A stretch of 64,000 bases of DNA from Tenodera sinensis (GCA_030765045.1 CM060968.1:113611404-113675403); one strand, 5' to 3'. Shown: positions 26,484 through 37,915, counted from the stretch's first letter. Notes: generated by a model not told the origin, from the sequence alone. Made by a program: numbers and translations.

Positions 26484-29400
26484 GCTTCCTCGCTCGGACT
26501 CTCTCTGACTCCCTCTGACTCTCACTGACTCTCACTTACTCTCTCTGACTCTCTCTGACTCTCTCGGACTCTCTCGGACTCTCTCGGACTCTCTCGGACT
26601 CTCTCGGACTCTCTCGGACTCTCTCGGACTCTCTCGGACTCTCTCGGACTCTCTCGGACTCTCTCGGACTCTCTCGGACTCTCTCGGACTCTCTCGGACT
26701 CTCTCGGACTCTCTCGGACTCTCCCGGACTCTCCCGCACTCTCCCGGACTCTCCCGGACTCTCCCGGACTCTCCCGGACTCTCCCGGACTCTCCCGGACT
26801 CTCCCGGTCTCTCCCGTACTCTCCCGGACTCTCCCGGACTCTCTCGGACTCTCTCGGACTATCTCGGACTCTCGCTGCCTCTCTCTGCCTGTCTCTGCCT
26901 CTCAGGACTCTCTCGGACTCTCTCGGACTCTCTCTGATTCTCTCGGACTCTCTCGGACTCTCTCGGACTCTCCTGGACTCTCCCGGACTCTCTCGGACTC
27001 TCCCGGACCCTCCCGGACTCTCTCTGACTCTCTCTGACTCTCTCTGACTCTCTCTCTCTCTGACTCTCTCTGACTCTCTCTCTCTCTGACTCTCTCTGAC
27101 TCTCTCTTAATCTCTCTGACCTCTCTGACTCTCTCGGACTCTCTCGGACTCTCTCGGACTCTCTCTGACTCTCTCTGACTCTCTCTGCCTCTCTCGGACT
27201 CTCTCGGACTCTCTCGTACTCTCTCGTACTCTCTCGTACTCTCTCGTACTCTCTCGTACTCTCTCGTACTCTCCCGGACTCTCTCTGACTCTCTCTGACT
27301 CTCTCGGACTCTCCCGGGCTCTCCCGGACTCTCTCGGACTCTCTCTGACTCTCTCGGACTCTCTCTGACTCTCTCTGACTCTCTCTGACTCTCTCTGACT
27401 CTCTCTGACTCTCTCTGACTCTCTCCGACTCTCTCTGACTCTCTGACTCTCTGACTCTCTCTGACTCTCTCTGACTCTCTCGGACTCTCTCGGGCTCTCT
27501 CGGGCTCTCTCTGACTCTCTCTGACTCTCTCTGACTCTCTCGGACTCTCTCGGACTCTCTCGGACTCTCGCTGACTCTCTCTGACTCTGACTCTCTCTGA
27601 CTCTCTCTGACTCTCTCGCACTCTCTCGGACTCTCTCGGACTCTCCCGGACTCTCTCTGACTCTCCCGGACTCTCCGGGACTCTCTCGGACTCTCTCGGA
27701 CTCTCTCGGACTATCTCGGACTCTCTCGGACTATCTCGGACTCTCTCTGACTCTCTCTAACTCTCGCTAACTCTCTCTAACTCTCGCTTCCTCTCTCTGA
27801 CTTTCTGACTTTCTGACTCTCTCTGACTCTCTCTGACTCTCTCTGACTCTCTCTGACTCTCTCTGACTCTCTCTGATCCTCTCGGACTCTCTCGGACTCT
27901 CTCGGACTCTCACGGACTCTCTCGGACTCTCTCGGGCTCTCGCGGGCTCTCTCGGACTCTCCCGGGCTCTCTCGGACTCTGTCGGACTCTCTCGGACTCT
28001 GTCGGACTCTCTCGGACTCTCTCGGACTCTCCGGGACTCTCCCGGACTCTCTCGGACTCTCCCGGACTCTCCCGAACTCTCCCGGTCTCTCTCGGACTCT
28101 CTCGGACTCTCTCGGACTCTCGCTCCCTCTCTCTGCCTCTCTCTGCCTCTCAGGACTCTCTCGGACTCTCTCTGACTCTCTCTGACTCTCTCTGATTCTC
28201 TCGGACTCTCTCGGACTCTCTCGGACTCTCTAGGACTCTCTCGGACTCTCTCGGACTCTCTCGGACTCTCCCGGACTCTCCCGGACTCTCCCGGACTCTC
28301 TCGGACTCTCTCGGACTCTCTCGTACTCTCCCGGACTCTCCCGGACTCTCTCGGACCCTCCCGGACCCTCCCGGACTCTCTCTGACTCTCTCTGACTCTC
28401 TCTGACTCTCTCTGAATCTCTCGGACTCTCTCTGAATCTCTCGGACTCTCTCTGAATCTCTCGGACTCTCTCGGACTCTCTCGGACTCTCTCGGACTCTC
28501 TCGGACTCTCTCGGACTCTCTCTGACTCTCTCTGACTCTCTCTGACTCTCTCTGACTCTCTCTGACTCTCTCGGACTCTCTCGGACTCTCTCGGACTCTC
28601 TCGTACTCTCTCATACTCTCTCGTACTCTCCCGGACTCTCCCTGACTCTCCCGGACTCTCCCGGACTCTCCCGGACTCTCTCGTACTCTCTCGTACTCTC
28701 TCGTACTCTCCCGGACTCTCCCTGACTCTCCCGGACTCTCCCGGACTCTCCCGGACTCTCTCTGACTCTCTCTGACTCTCTCTGACTCTCTCTGACTCTC
28801 TGAATCTCTCTGACTCTCTCGGACTCTCTCGGACTCTCTCGGACTCTCTCGGACTCTCTCGGACTCTCTCGGGCTCTCTCGGACTCTCTCGGACTCTCTC
28901 GGACTCTCTCTGACTCTCTCTGACTCTCTCTGACTCTCTCGGACTCTCTCGGACTCTCTCTGACTCTCTCTGACTCTCTCTGACTCTGACTCTCTCTGAC
29001 GCTCTCTGACTCTCCCGGACTCTCTCGGACTCTCTCGGACTCTCTCGTACTCTCTCGGACTCTCCCGGACTCTCTCTGACTCTCCCGGACTCTCTCTGAC
29101 TCTCCCGGACTCTCCGGGACTCTCTCGGACTCTCTCGGACTCTCTCGGACTATCTCGGACTCTCTCTGACTCTCTCTGACTCTCGCTTCCTCTCTCTTAC
29201 TCTCTGAGTCTCTCTGACTCTCTCTGACTCTCTCTGACTTTCTCTGACTCTCTCGGACTCTCTCGGACTCTCTCGGACTCTCTCGGACTCTCTCGGGCTC
29301 TCTCGGGCTCTCTCGGGCTCTCTCGGACTCTCTCGGACTCTCTCGGACTCTGTCGGACTCTGTCGGACTCTGTCGGACTCTCTCGGACTCTCTGGGACTC

Positions 29401-30410
29401 TCTCGGACTCTCTCGGACTCTCTCGCACTCTCCCGGACTCTCCGGGACTCTCTCGGACTCTCTCGGACTCTCTCGGACTATCTCGGACTCTCTCTGACTC
29501 TCTCTGACTCTCTCTGACTCTCGCTTCCTCTCTCTTACTCTCTGAGTCTCTCTGAGTCTCTCTGACTCTCTCTGACTCTCTCTGACTCTCTCTGACTCTC
29601 TCTGACTCTCGCTTCCTCTCTCTTACTCTCTGAGTCTCTCTGACTCTCTCTGACTCTCTCTGACTCTCTGACTCTCTCGGACTCTCTCGGACTCTCTCGG
29701 ACTCTCTCGGACTCTCTCGGGCTCTCTCGGGCTCTCTCGGACTCTCTCGGACTCTATCGGACTCTGTCGGACTCTGTCGGACTCTGTCGGACTCTCTCGG
29801 ACTCTCTGGGACTCTCTCGGACTCTCTCGGACTCTCTCGCACTCTCCCGGACTCTCCGGGACTCTCCGGGACTCTCCGGGACTCTCCCGGACTCTCTCGG
29901 ACTCTCCCGGACTCTTCCGGTCTCTCTCGGACTCTCTCGGACTCTCTCGGACTCTCTCTGACTCTCTCTGACTCTCTCTGACTCTCTCTGACTCTCTCTG
30001 ACTCTCTCGGACTCTCTCGGACTCTCTCGGACTCTCTGGGACTCTCTCGGACTCTCTCGGACTCTCTCGCACTCTCCCGGACTCTCCCGGACTCTCCCGG
30101 ACTCTCCCGGTCTCTCCCGGACTCTCTCGGACTCTCTCGGACTCTCTCGGACTCTCTCGGACTCTCTCGGACTCTCTCTGACTCTCTCTGACTCTCTCTG
30201 ACTCTCTCTGACTCTCTCTGACTCTCTCTGACTCTCTCTGAATCTCTGTGACTCTCTGTGACTCTCTCTGACTCTCTCGGACTCTCTCGGACTCTCTCGG
30301 ACTCTCTCGGACTCTCTCGGACTCTCTCGGACTCTCTGGGACTCTCTGGGACTCTCTGGGACTCTTTCTGACTCTCTCGGACTCTCTCGGACTCTCTCGG
30401 ACTCTCTCGC
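26484..30410. repeat. 3.8-4.0-kb higher-order satellite repeat, copy 2
   Basis: This is the tandem neighbour of 22655-26483, starting at the same GCTTCCTCGCTCGG word. Offsets drift between 3769 and 3965 bp, so decamers have been added or lost since the duplication. The right boundary is estimated from the last shared words and is uncertain by some hundred bases. Confidence 0.75.
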
Positions 30411-30689
30411 ACTCTCTCGGACTCTCTCGCACTCTCTCGGACTCTCTCGGACTCTCTCGGACTCTCTCGGACTCTCTCTGTCTCTCTCGGACTCTCTCTG
30501 TCTCTCTCTGTCTCTCTCTGACTCTCTCGGACTCTCCCGGACTCTCCCGGACTCTCCCGGACTCTCCCGGACTCTCCCGGACTCTCCCGGGCTCTCCCGG
30601 ACTCTCCCGGACTCTCCCGGACTCTCCCGGACTCTCCCGGACTCTCCCGGACTCTCCCGGACTATCTCGGACTCTCTCGGACTCTCTCG

Positions 30690-32890
30690 GACTCTCTCTG
30701 ACTCTCGGTTCCTCTCTCTGACACTCGGTTCCTCTCCCGGACTCTCTCTGACTCTCTCGGACTCTCTCGGACTCTCTGGGACTCTCTGACTCTCTCTGAC
30801 CCTCTCTGACTCTCTCTGACACTCTCTGACTCTCTGTGATTCTCTGTGACTCTCTGTGACTCTCTGTGACTCTCTGTGACTCTCTCGGACTCTCTCGGAC
30901 TCTCTCGGACTCTCTCTGACTCTCGGTTCCTCTCTCTGACACTCGGTTCCTCTCCGGGACTCTCTCTGACTCTCTCGGACTCTGTCGGACTCTCTGGGAC
31001 TCTCTGACTCTCTCTGACCCTCTCTGACTCTCTCTGACACTCTCTGACTCTCTGTGACTCTCTGTGACTCTCTGTGACTCTCTGTGACTCTCTGTGACTC
31101 TCTGTGACTCTCTCGGACTCTCTCTGACTCTCTCTGACTCTCTCTGCCTCTCTCGGACTCTCTCGGACTCTCTCGGACTCTCTCGGACCCTCTCGGACTC
31201 TCTCGGAATCTCACGGACTCTCCCGGACCTTCCCGGACTCTCCCGGACTCTCCCGGACTCTCCCGGACTCTCCCGGACTCTCCCGGACTCTCCCGGACTC
31301 TCTCGGTCTCTCTCGTACTCTCGCGGATTCTCTCTGACTCTCCCGGACTCTCTCGGACTCTCTCGGACTCTCTCTGACTCTCGGTTCCTCTCTCTGACTC
31401 TCGGTTCCTCTCTCTGACTCTCGGTTCCTCTCTCGGAATCTCTCGGACTCTCTCGGACTCTCTCGGACTCTCTCGGACTCTCTCGGACTCTCTCTGACTC
31501 TCTCGGACTCTCTCTGACTCTCTCTGACTCTCTCTGACTCTCTCGGACTCTCTCGGACTCTCTCGGACTCTCTCGGACTCTCTCGGACTCTCTCGGACTC
31601 TCTCGGACTCTCTCGGACTCTCTCGGACTCTCTCGGACTCTCTCGGACTCTCTCGGACTCTCTCGGACTCTCTCTGACTCTCTCTGACTCTCTCGGACTC
31701 TCTCGGACTCTCTCGGACTCTCTCGGACTCTCTCGGACTCTCTCGGACTCTCTCGGACTCTCCCGGACTCTCTCGGTCTATCTCGGACTCTCTCGGACTC
31801 TCTCGGACTCTCTCGGACTCTCTCGGACTCTCTCTGACTCTCGGTTCCTCTCTCTGACACTCGGTTCCTCTCCCGGACTCTCTCTGACTCTCTCGGACTC
31901 TCTCGGACTCTCTCGGACTCACTCGGACTCTCTCGGACTCTCTCGGACTCTCTCGGACTCTCTCGGACTCTCTCGGACTCTCTCTGACTCTCTCTGACTC
32001 TCTCTGACTCTCTCTGACTCTCTCGGACTCTCTCGGACTCTCTCGGACTCTCTCGGACTCTCTCGGACTCTCTCGGACTCTCTCGGACTCTCTCGGACTC
32101 TCGGACTCTCGGACTCTCTCGGACTCTCTCGGACTCTCTCGGACTCTCTCGGACTCTCTCGGACTCTCTCGGACTCTCTCGGACTCTCTCGGACTCTCCC
32201 GGACTCTCCCGGACTCTCCGGACTCTCCGGACTCTCCCGGACTCTCTCGGACTCTCTCGGACTCTCTCGGACTCTCTCTGACTCTCTCTGACTCTCTCTG
32301 ACTCTCTCTGACTCTCTCTGACTCTCTCTGACTCTCTCTGACTCTCTCTGACTCTCTCTGACTCTCTCTGACTCTCTCTGACTCTCTCTGACTCTCCCTG
32401 ACTCTCCCTGACTCTCTCTGACTCTCTCTGACTCTCTCTGACTCTCTCTGACTCTCTCTGACTCTCTGTGACTCTCTGTGACTCTCTGTGACTCTCTGTG
32501 ACTCTCTGTGACTCTCTGTGACTCTCTGTGACTCTCTGTGACTCTCTGTGACTCTCTGTGACTCTCTGTGACTCTCTGTGACTCTCTCGGACTCTCTAGG
32601 ACTCTCTAGGACTCTCTAGGACACTCTCGGAATCTCTCGGACTCTCCCGGACTCTCCCGGACTCTCCCGGACTCTCCCGGACTCTCCCGGACTCTCCCGG
32701 ACTCTCCCGGACTCTCCCGGACTCTCCCGGACTCTCTCGGTCTCTCTCGTACTCTCGCGGATTCTCTCTGACTCTCCCGGACTCTCCCGGACTCTCTCGG
32801 ACTCTCTCGGACTCTCTCGGACTCTCTCTGACTCTCGGTTCCTCTCTCTGACTCTCGGTTCCTCTCTCTGACTCTCGGTTCCTCTCTCGG
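30690..32890. repeat. Satellite region punctuated by CTCGGTTCC
   Basis: In this part the punctuation word is CTCGGTTCCTCTC, for example near 30704-30735, 30925-30950, 31380-31430, 31842-31870 and 32834-32885, instead of CTCGCTTCC used between about 11 and 30 kb. It often follows CTCTCTGACT units in groups of two or three. This is a distinct subfamily block of the array. Confidence 0.8.
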
Positions 32891-33770
32891 ACTCTCCCGG
32901 ACTCTCTCGGACTCTCTCGGACTCTCTCGAACTCTCTCTGACTCTCTCTGACTCTCTCTGACTCTCTCTGACTCTCTCGAACTCTCTCGGACTCTCTCGG
33001 ACTCTCTCGGACTCTCTCGGACTACCTCGGACTACCTCGGACTCTCTCGGACTCTCTCGGACTCTCTCGGACTCTCTCGGAGTCTCTCGGACTCTCTCGG
33101 ACTCTCTCGGACTCTCTCGGACTCTCTCGGACTCTCTCTGTCTCTCTCTGACTCTCTCGGACTCTCTCGGACTCTCTCGGACTCTCCAGGACTCTCCCGG
33201 ACTCTCCCGGACTCTCCCGGACTCTCCCGGACTCTCCCGGACTCCTTCGGACTCTCCCGGACTCTCCCGGACTCTCCCGGACTCTCCCGGTCTCTCTCGG
33301 TCTCTCCCGGTCTCTCCCGGACTCTCTCGGACTCTCTCGGACTCTCTCGGACTCTCTCGGACTCTCTCTGCCTCTCTCGGACTCTCTCGGACTCTCTCTG
33401 CCTCTCTCTGACTCCCTCTGACTCTCTCTGACTCCCTCTGACTCCCTCTGACTCCCTCTGACTCCCTCTGACTCCCTCTGACTCTCTCGGACTCTCTCGG
33501 ACTCTCTCGGACTCTCTCGGACTCTCTCGGACTCTCTCGGACTCTCTCGGACTCTCTCGGACTCTCTCGGACTCTCTCGGACTCTCTCGGACTCTCTCGG
33601 ACTCTCTCGGACTCTCTGACTCTCTCTGACTCTCTCTGACTCTCTCTGACTCTCTCTGACTCTCTCTGACTCTCTCTGACTCTCTCTGACTCTCTCTGAC
33701 TCTCTCTGACTCTCTGTGACTCTCTGTGACTCTCTGTGACTCTCTGTGACTCTCTGTGACTCTCTGTGAC

Positions 33771-34110
33771 TGTCTGTGACTGTCTGTGACTCTCTGTGAC
33801 TCTCTCGGACTCTCTCGGACTCTGTGACTCTCTCGGACTCTCTCGGACTCTCTCGGACTCTCTCGGACTCTCCCGGACTCTCTCGGTCTCTCTCGTACTC
33901 TCTCGTACTCTCTCGGACTCTCTCGGACTCTCTCGGACTCTCTCGGACTCTCTCGGACTCTCTCGGACTCTCTCGGACACTCTCGGACTCTCTCGGACTA
34001 GCCCGGACTCTCTCGGACTAGCCCGGACTCTCCCGGACCCTCTCGGACCGTCTCGGACTCTGTAGGACTCTGTCGGACTCTCCCGGACTCTCTCGGACTC
34101 TCCCGGACTC
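33771..34110. repeat. Satellite segment duplicated at 656 bp, copy 1
   Basis: TGTCTGTGAC (33771/34427) and the GCCCGGACTCTCCCGGACC word (34021/34677) lie exactly 656 bp from their partners. The copy includes the unusual GGACTAGCCC pair and GGACCGTCTCGG. Confidence 0.85.
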
Positions 34111-34426
34111 TCCCTGACTCTCCCTGACTCTCTAGGACTCCCTCGGACTCTCTCGGACTCTCTCGGACTCTCTCGGACTCTCTCGGACTCTCTCGGACTC
34201 TCTCGGACTCTCTCGGACTCTCTCGGGTTCTCTCGGACTCTCTCGGACTCTCTCGGACTCTCTCGGACTCTCTGACTCTCTCTGACTCTCTCTGACTCTC
34301 TCTGACTCTCTCTGACTCTCTCTGACTCTCTCTGACTCTCTCTGACTCTCTGTGACTCTCTGTGACTCTCTGTGACTCTCTGTGACTCTCTGTGACTCTC
34401 TGTGACTCTCTGTGACTCTCTGTGAC

Positions 34427-34766
34427 TGTCTGTGACTGTCTGTGACTCTCTGTGACTCTCTCGGACTCTCTCGGACTCTGTGACTCTCTCGGACTCTCTC
34501 GGACTCTCTCGGACTCTCTCGGACTCTCCCGGACTCTCTCGGTCTCTCTCGTACTCTCTCGTACTCTCCCGGACTCTCTCGGACTCTCTCGGACTCTCTA
34601 GGACTCTCTCGGACTCTCTCGGACTCTCTCGGACACTCTCGGACTCTCTCGGACTAGCCCGGACTCTCTCGGACTAGCCCGGACTCTCCCGGACCCTCTC
34701 GGACCGTCTCGGACTCTGTAGGACTCTGTCGGACTCTCCCGGACTCTCTCGGACTCTCTCGGACTC
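34427..34766. repeat. Satellite segment duplicated at 656 bp, copy 2
   Basis: This is the partner of 33771-34110 with the same order of rare variants. Because 656 is not a multiple of 10, the duplication shifted the decamer phase, which implies an unequal exchange or copying event not strictly in register. Confidence 0.85.
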
Positions 34767-35885
34767 TCCCGGACTCTCTCGGACTCTCTCGGACTTTCTC
34801 GGACTCTCCCGGACTCTCCCTGACTCTCCCTGACTCTCTAGGACTCTCTCGGACTCTCTCGGACTCTCTCGGACTCCCTTGGACTCTTTCGGACTTTTTC
34901 GGACTCTCTCGGACTCTCTCGGACTCTCTCGGACTCTCTCGGACTCTCTCGGACTCTCTCGGATTCTCTCTGACTCTCTCGGACTCTCTCGGACTCTCTC
35001 GGACTCTCTCGGACTCTCTCGGACTCTCTCGGACTCTCTCGGACTCTCTCGGACTCTCTCGGACTCTCTCGGACTCTCTCGGAATCTCTCGGACTCTCCC
35101 GGACTCTCCCGGAATCTCCCGGACTCTCTCGGTCTCTCTCGGACTCTCTCGGACTCCCTCGGACTCTCTCGGACTCTCTCGGACTCTCTCGGACTCTCTC
35201 GGACTCTCTCGGACTCTCTCGGACTCTCTCGGACTCTCTCTGACTGTCTCTGACTCTCGCTGCCTCTCTCGGAGTCTCTCTGACTCTCTGACTCTCTCTG
35301 ACTCTCTCTGACTCTCTCTGACTCTCTCTGACTCTCTCTGACTCTCGCTTCCTCTCTCTGCCTATCTCTGACTCTCTCTGACTCTCTCTGACTCTCTCTG
35401 ACTCTCTCTGACTCCCTCTGACTCTCTCTGACTCTCTCTGACTCTCTCTGACTCTCTCGGACTCTCTCGGACTCCCTCGGACTCTCTCGGACTCTCTCGG
35501 ACTCTCTCGGACTCTCTCTGACTCTCTCTGACTCTCTCTGACTCTCTCTGACTCTCTCTGACTCTCTCTGACTCTCTCTGACTCTCTCTGACTCTCTGTG
35601 ACTCTCTGTGACTCTCTGTGACTCTCTCTGACTCTCTGTGACTCTCTGTGACTCTTTAGGACTCTCTCGGACTCTTTAGGACTCTCTCGGACTCTCTCGG
35701 ACTCTCTCGGACTCTCTCGGACTCTCTCGAGCTCTTTTGGACAATCTCGAACTCTCTCGGACTCTCTCGGATTTTCCCCCACTCTCCCCGAGTCTCCCGT
35801 ACTCTCCCGGATTCTTCCGGACTGACCCGGACTCTCGGAATCTCTCGGACTCTCCCGGACTGTCTGGGACTCTCACAAGGTCTCT

Positions 35886-36060
35886 CGGACTCTCGAAATA
35901 TCTCGATCTCGGCCTATATGAGTCTCTCTGGGCCTATGTGGTACTAATAGGCTTCTCTGGGCCTATGAGAGGCTTAATGGGCCTGTCTAGAATTATATCG
36001 GACTCTCTTGGTCTCCTTCGGAATCTCCCGGACTCTCCCGGACCCGCCCGGACTCTCTCG
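35886..36060. repeat. Right edge module with GGCCTAT, counterpart of the left edge
   Basis: CTCGAAATATCTCGATCTCGG, then GGCCTATATGAG, CTCTGGGCCTATG and a return to CTCCCGGACT units. It is the only copy of the 2-5 kb edge module found at the right side. Confidence 0.85.
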
Positions 36061-37246
36061 GGCTCTCTCGGTTTCTCTGTACCTCACTCCGCCCCTCTCC
36101 ACCCCTATCCGCCCCTCTCCACCCCTCTCCGTCCCTCTTGGCCCCTCTCGGCCCCTGTGGCCCCTCTCTGCCTCTCTCCACCGATCTCTCGGCCACTCTC
36201 GTCTTCTCTCGTCCTCTCGGCTTCTCTCGGCCTCTCTCGGCGTGTCTCGGCCTCTCTGGGCTTCTCTCGGCCTCTCTTGGTCTCTTGTTGTCTCTGGCCC
36301 TCACTCCTCCCCTCTCCGCCGCACTCCGTCCCTCTCGGCCTCTCGCGGCGTGCCTCGGCCTCTCTCGGCCTCTCTCCGTCTCTCCTCTCCCCCTCTCTCC
36401 GCCTGTCCCTGCCTCTGCCCGGCTCTCTCGGCCTCTTTCGCTTATCGTGGCCTCTCTGGGCTTCTCTCGGCCTCTCTCGTCTTCTCTCGTCCTCTCGGCT
36501 TCTCTCGGCCTCTCTCGGCGTGTCTCGGCCTCTCTGGGCCCCTCTCTGCCTCTCTCCACCGCGCTCTCGGCCACTCTCGTCTTCTCTCGTCCTCTCGGCT
36601 TCTCTCGGCCTCTCTCGGCGTGTCTCGGCCTCTCTGGGCTTCTCTCGGCCTCTCTTGGTCTCTTGTTGTCTCTGGCCCTCACTCCTCCCCTCTCCGCCGC
36701 ACTCCGTCCCTCTCGGCCTCTCGCGGCGTGCCTCGGCCTCTCTCGGCCTCTCTCCGTCTCTCCTCTCCCCCTCTCTCCGCCTGTCCCTGCCTCTGCCCGG
36801 CTCTCTCGGCCTCTTTCGCTTATCGTGGCCTCTCTGGGCCTCTCTCGGCCTCTTTCGGCCTCTCACGGCCACTCTCGGCCCCTCTCCGCCTCTCTCCGCC
36901 TCACCCCGGCTCTCTTGGCCTCTTTCGGCCCCTCTCGGCCCCTCTTGGCCCCTCTCGGCTACTTCTGGCCTCTCTCGGGGCGCTCTCAGGCCACTCTGTG
37001 TTGGCTCATGGTCTCTATCGGCCTCTCTGAGCCACCCTCATCTGTCCTCTCTGCTCCTCTCTCCGCCTCATTCCGCCTCTCTCCACCTCTCTGCGCCTCT
37101 CTTCCTCTCTCTGTCTGTCTCCGGCCCTCTACACCTCTGTTCACTTCTCTCCGCCTCTCCCAGCTCCTTTCTTCCTCTCTCTTCCTCTGTTTCTCTCATT
37201 CTCCCTTTGTTTCTCTTTCTCTCTGTCCCCTTCCCTCTCTCACTCG
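36061..37246. repeat. Right satellite edge: GGCCTCTCTC then C/T-rich units
   Basis: CCGCCCCTCTCC-like units (about 36085-36150) give way to CTCTCGGCCTCT units (about 36180-36990) and finally to CCTCTCTTCCTCTCT sequence up to about 37246. From core outward this mirrors the left edge. Long stop-free frames across it are a by-product of the repeat and are not called as genes. Confidence 0.9.
36161..36850. repeat. 378-bp tandem duplication in the right edge
   Basis: TCTCTTGTTG (36281/36659) and CTTATCGTGGCC (36441/36819) are both spaced 378 bp. Sequence around them, including CACTCCTCCCCTCTCCGCCG, is nearly identical in both copies. The boundary is roughly 36538. Confidence 0.9.
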
Positions 37247-37824
37247 GCTCACCTAAGATAACCGTGTAGAAGTATATATACAAGTTAGCAATACTCTTTT
37301 CTCTTTTCTCGAATAGATTTCACTTGCGTTCGTTAAATCAAGTGGGTACTTCTGCATACAAAGATCTAATTACTGCAACACAGCAATCCTGTTTCGCAGT
37401 TCAGCAGACCGCGGTTCGAACTTCAGTCACATAAAATTGCGGATCTCATTTACATTCATGAACATTCCGTCCAGATCGCACGAGTGTTTTTTTTTTTTTT
37501 TTTTCTGCATACTGGGACCTCAGAAATACGGTACACGAATGCCTGATGAAGCTTCATGCGGTGTTACATATGGGTCATTTAGTTCCTGCCTACTTGTGGA
37601 TACAGCGTATTTAAACAAAGAAGCGTCGTTTCAACCTTGCCGTATACAACTTCCGAAACTAAGAATGAATCTCATCTGTAAACGAATTATTACTCCTCTT
37701 TCAAAATGTCATTGTTATTTACAGTTTCATCTACAATAACGTGTGCATAAGTTGCTTTAAAACAGCATTTTCCTACTTATTTGCCTACTTAATTTGAGGT
37801 CCAAATATTCCCAACTGCATTTTT
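37247..37824. other. AT-rich spacer right of the satellite, no gene seen
   Basis: Complexity returns to normal at about 37247. The spacer holds an 18-base T run (37487-37504). A frame of about 100 codons at 37437-37739 reads through the T run as a phenylalanine stretch and has no recognisable domain. I see no gene. Confidence 0.55.
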
Positions 37825-37915
37825 ACTTTCTCTACTGGTAAGTAGAAGTATTGTAATCAACCCAAAATTTCGATGTCGAGATTTCACCGGAAATATGTTT
37901 TGAGACCCCCTGAAT

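Larger units (their letters stand above)
5011..35885. repeat. Core of the decamer satellite
   Basis: The sequence is made almost wholly of CTCTCGGACT and single-step variants arranged in blocks. CTCCCGGACT runs occur at about 11690-11850, 14105-14215, 18180-18310, 19830-20010 and 22105-22410. CTCTCTGACT runs are scattered through about 12-35 kb and lengthen towards the right, for example at about 32280-32460. CTCTGTGACT runs occur at about 32465-32580, 33715-33800 and 34350-34455. Runs often meet at a short non-unit word, CTCGCTTCC, CTCGCTGCC or CTCGGTTCC. Divergence is higher at 5-11 kb (TTCTCT, CGAACT, CCCCGACT variants) and lowest between about 11 and 35 kb, as expected if homogenisation is strongest in the interior. 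Confidence 0.95.
1372..37246. repeat. Giant decamer satellite array (CTCTCGGACT)n
   Basis: This is one uninterrupted tandem array of about 35.9 kb, roughly 3,500 ten-base units, all in the same orientation. The dominant unit is CTCTCGGACT. It is 60% GC and 70% pyrimidine on this strand and carries one CpG per unit, in AT-rich surroundings. No transposon or gene interrupts it. The decamer has no stop codon in any frame. Since 10 is not a multiple of 3, all three frames of a strand read the same 10-residue cycle (LSDSLGLSRT on plus; SPRESERVRE on minus), so frames of hundreds of codons arise automatically; the longest is 924 codons on the minus strand at 17389-20163. These have no promoter, intron or non-repetitive domain and are not annotated as genes. 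Edges and internal modules are described separately. Confidence 0.97.

Noticed and set aside
35737..37269. 510-codon plus-strand frame rich in S, L and P across the right edge
   Set aside because: Its sequence cycles with the CTCTCGGCCTCT units and the 378-bp duplication. No signal peptide, splice pattern or domain is present.
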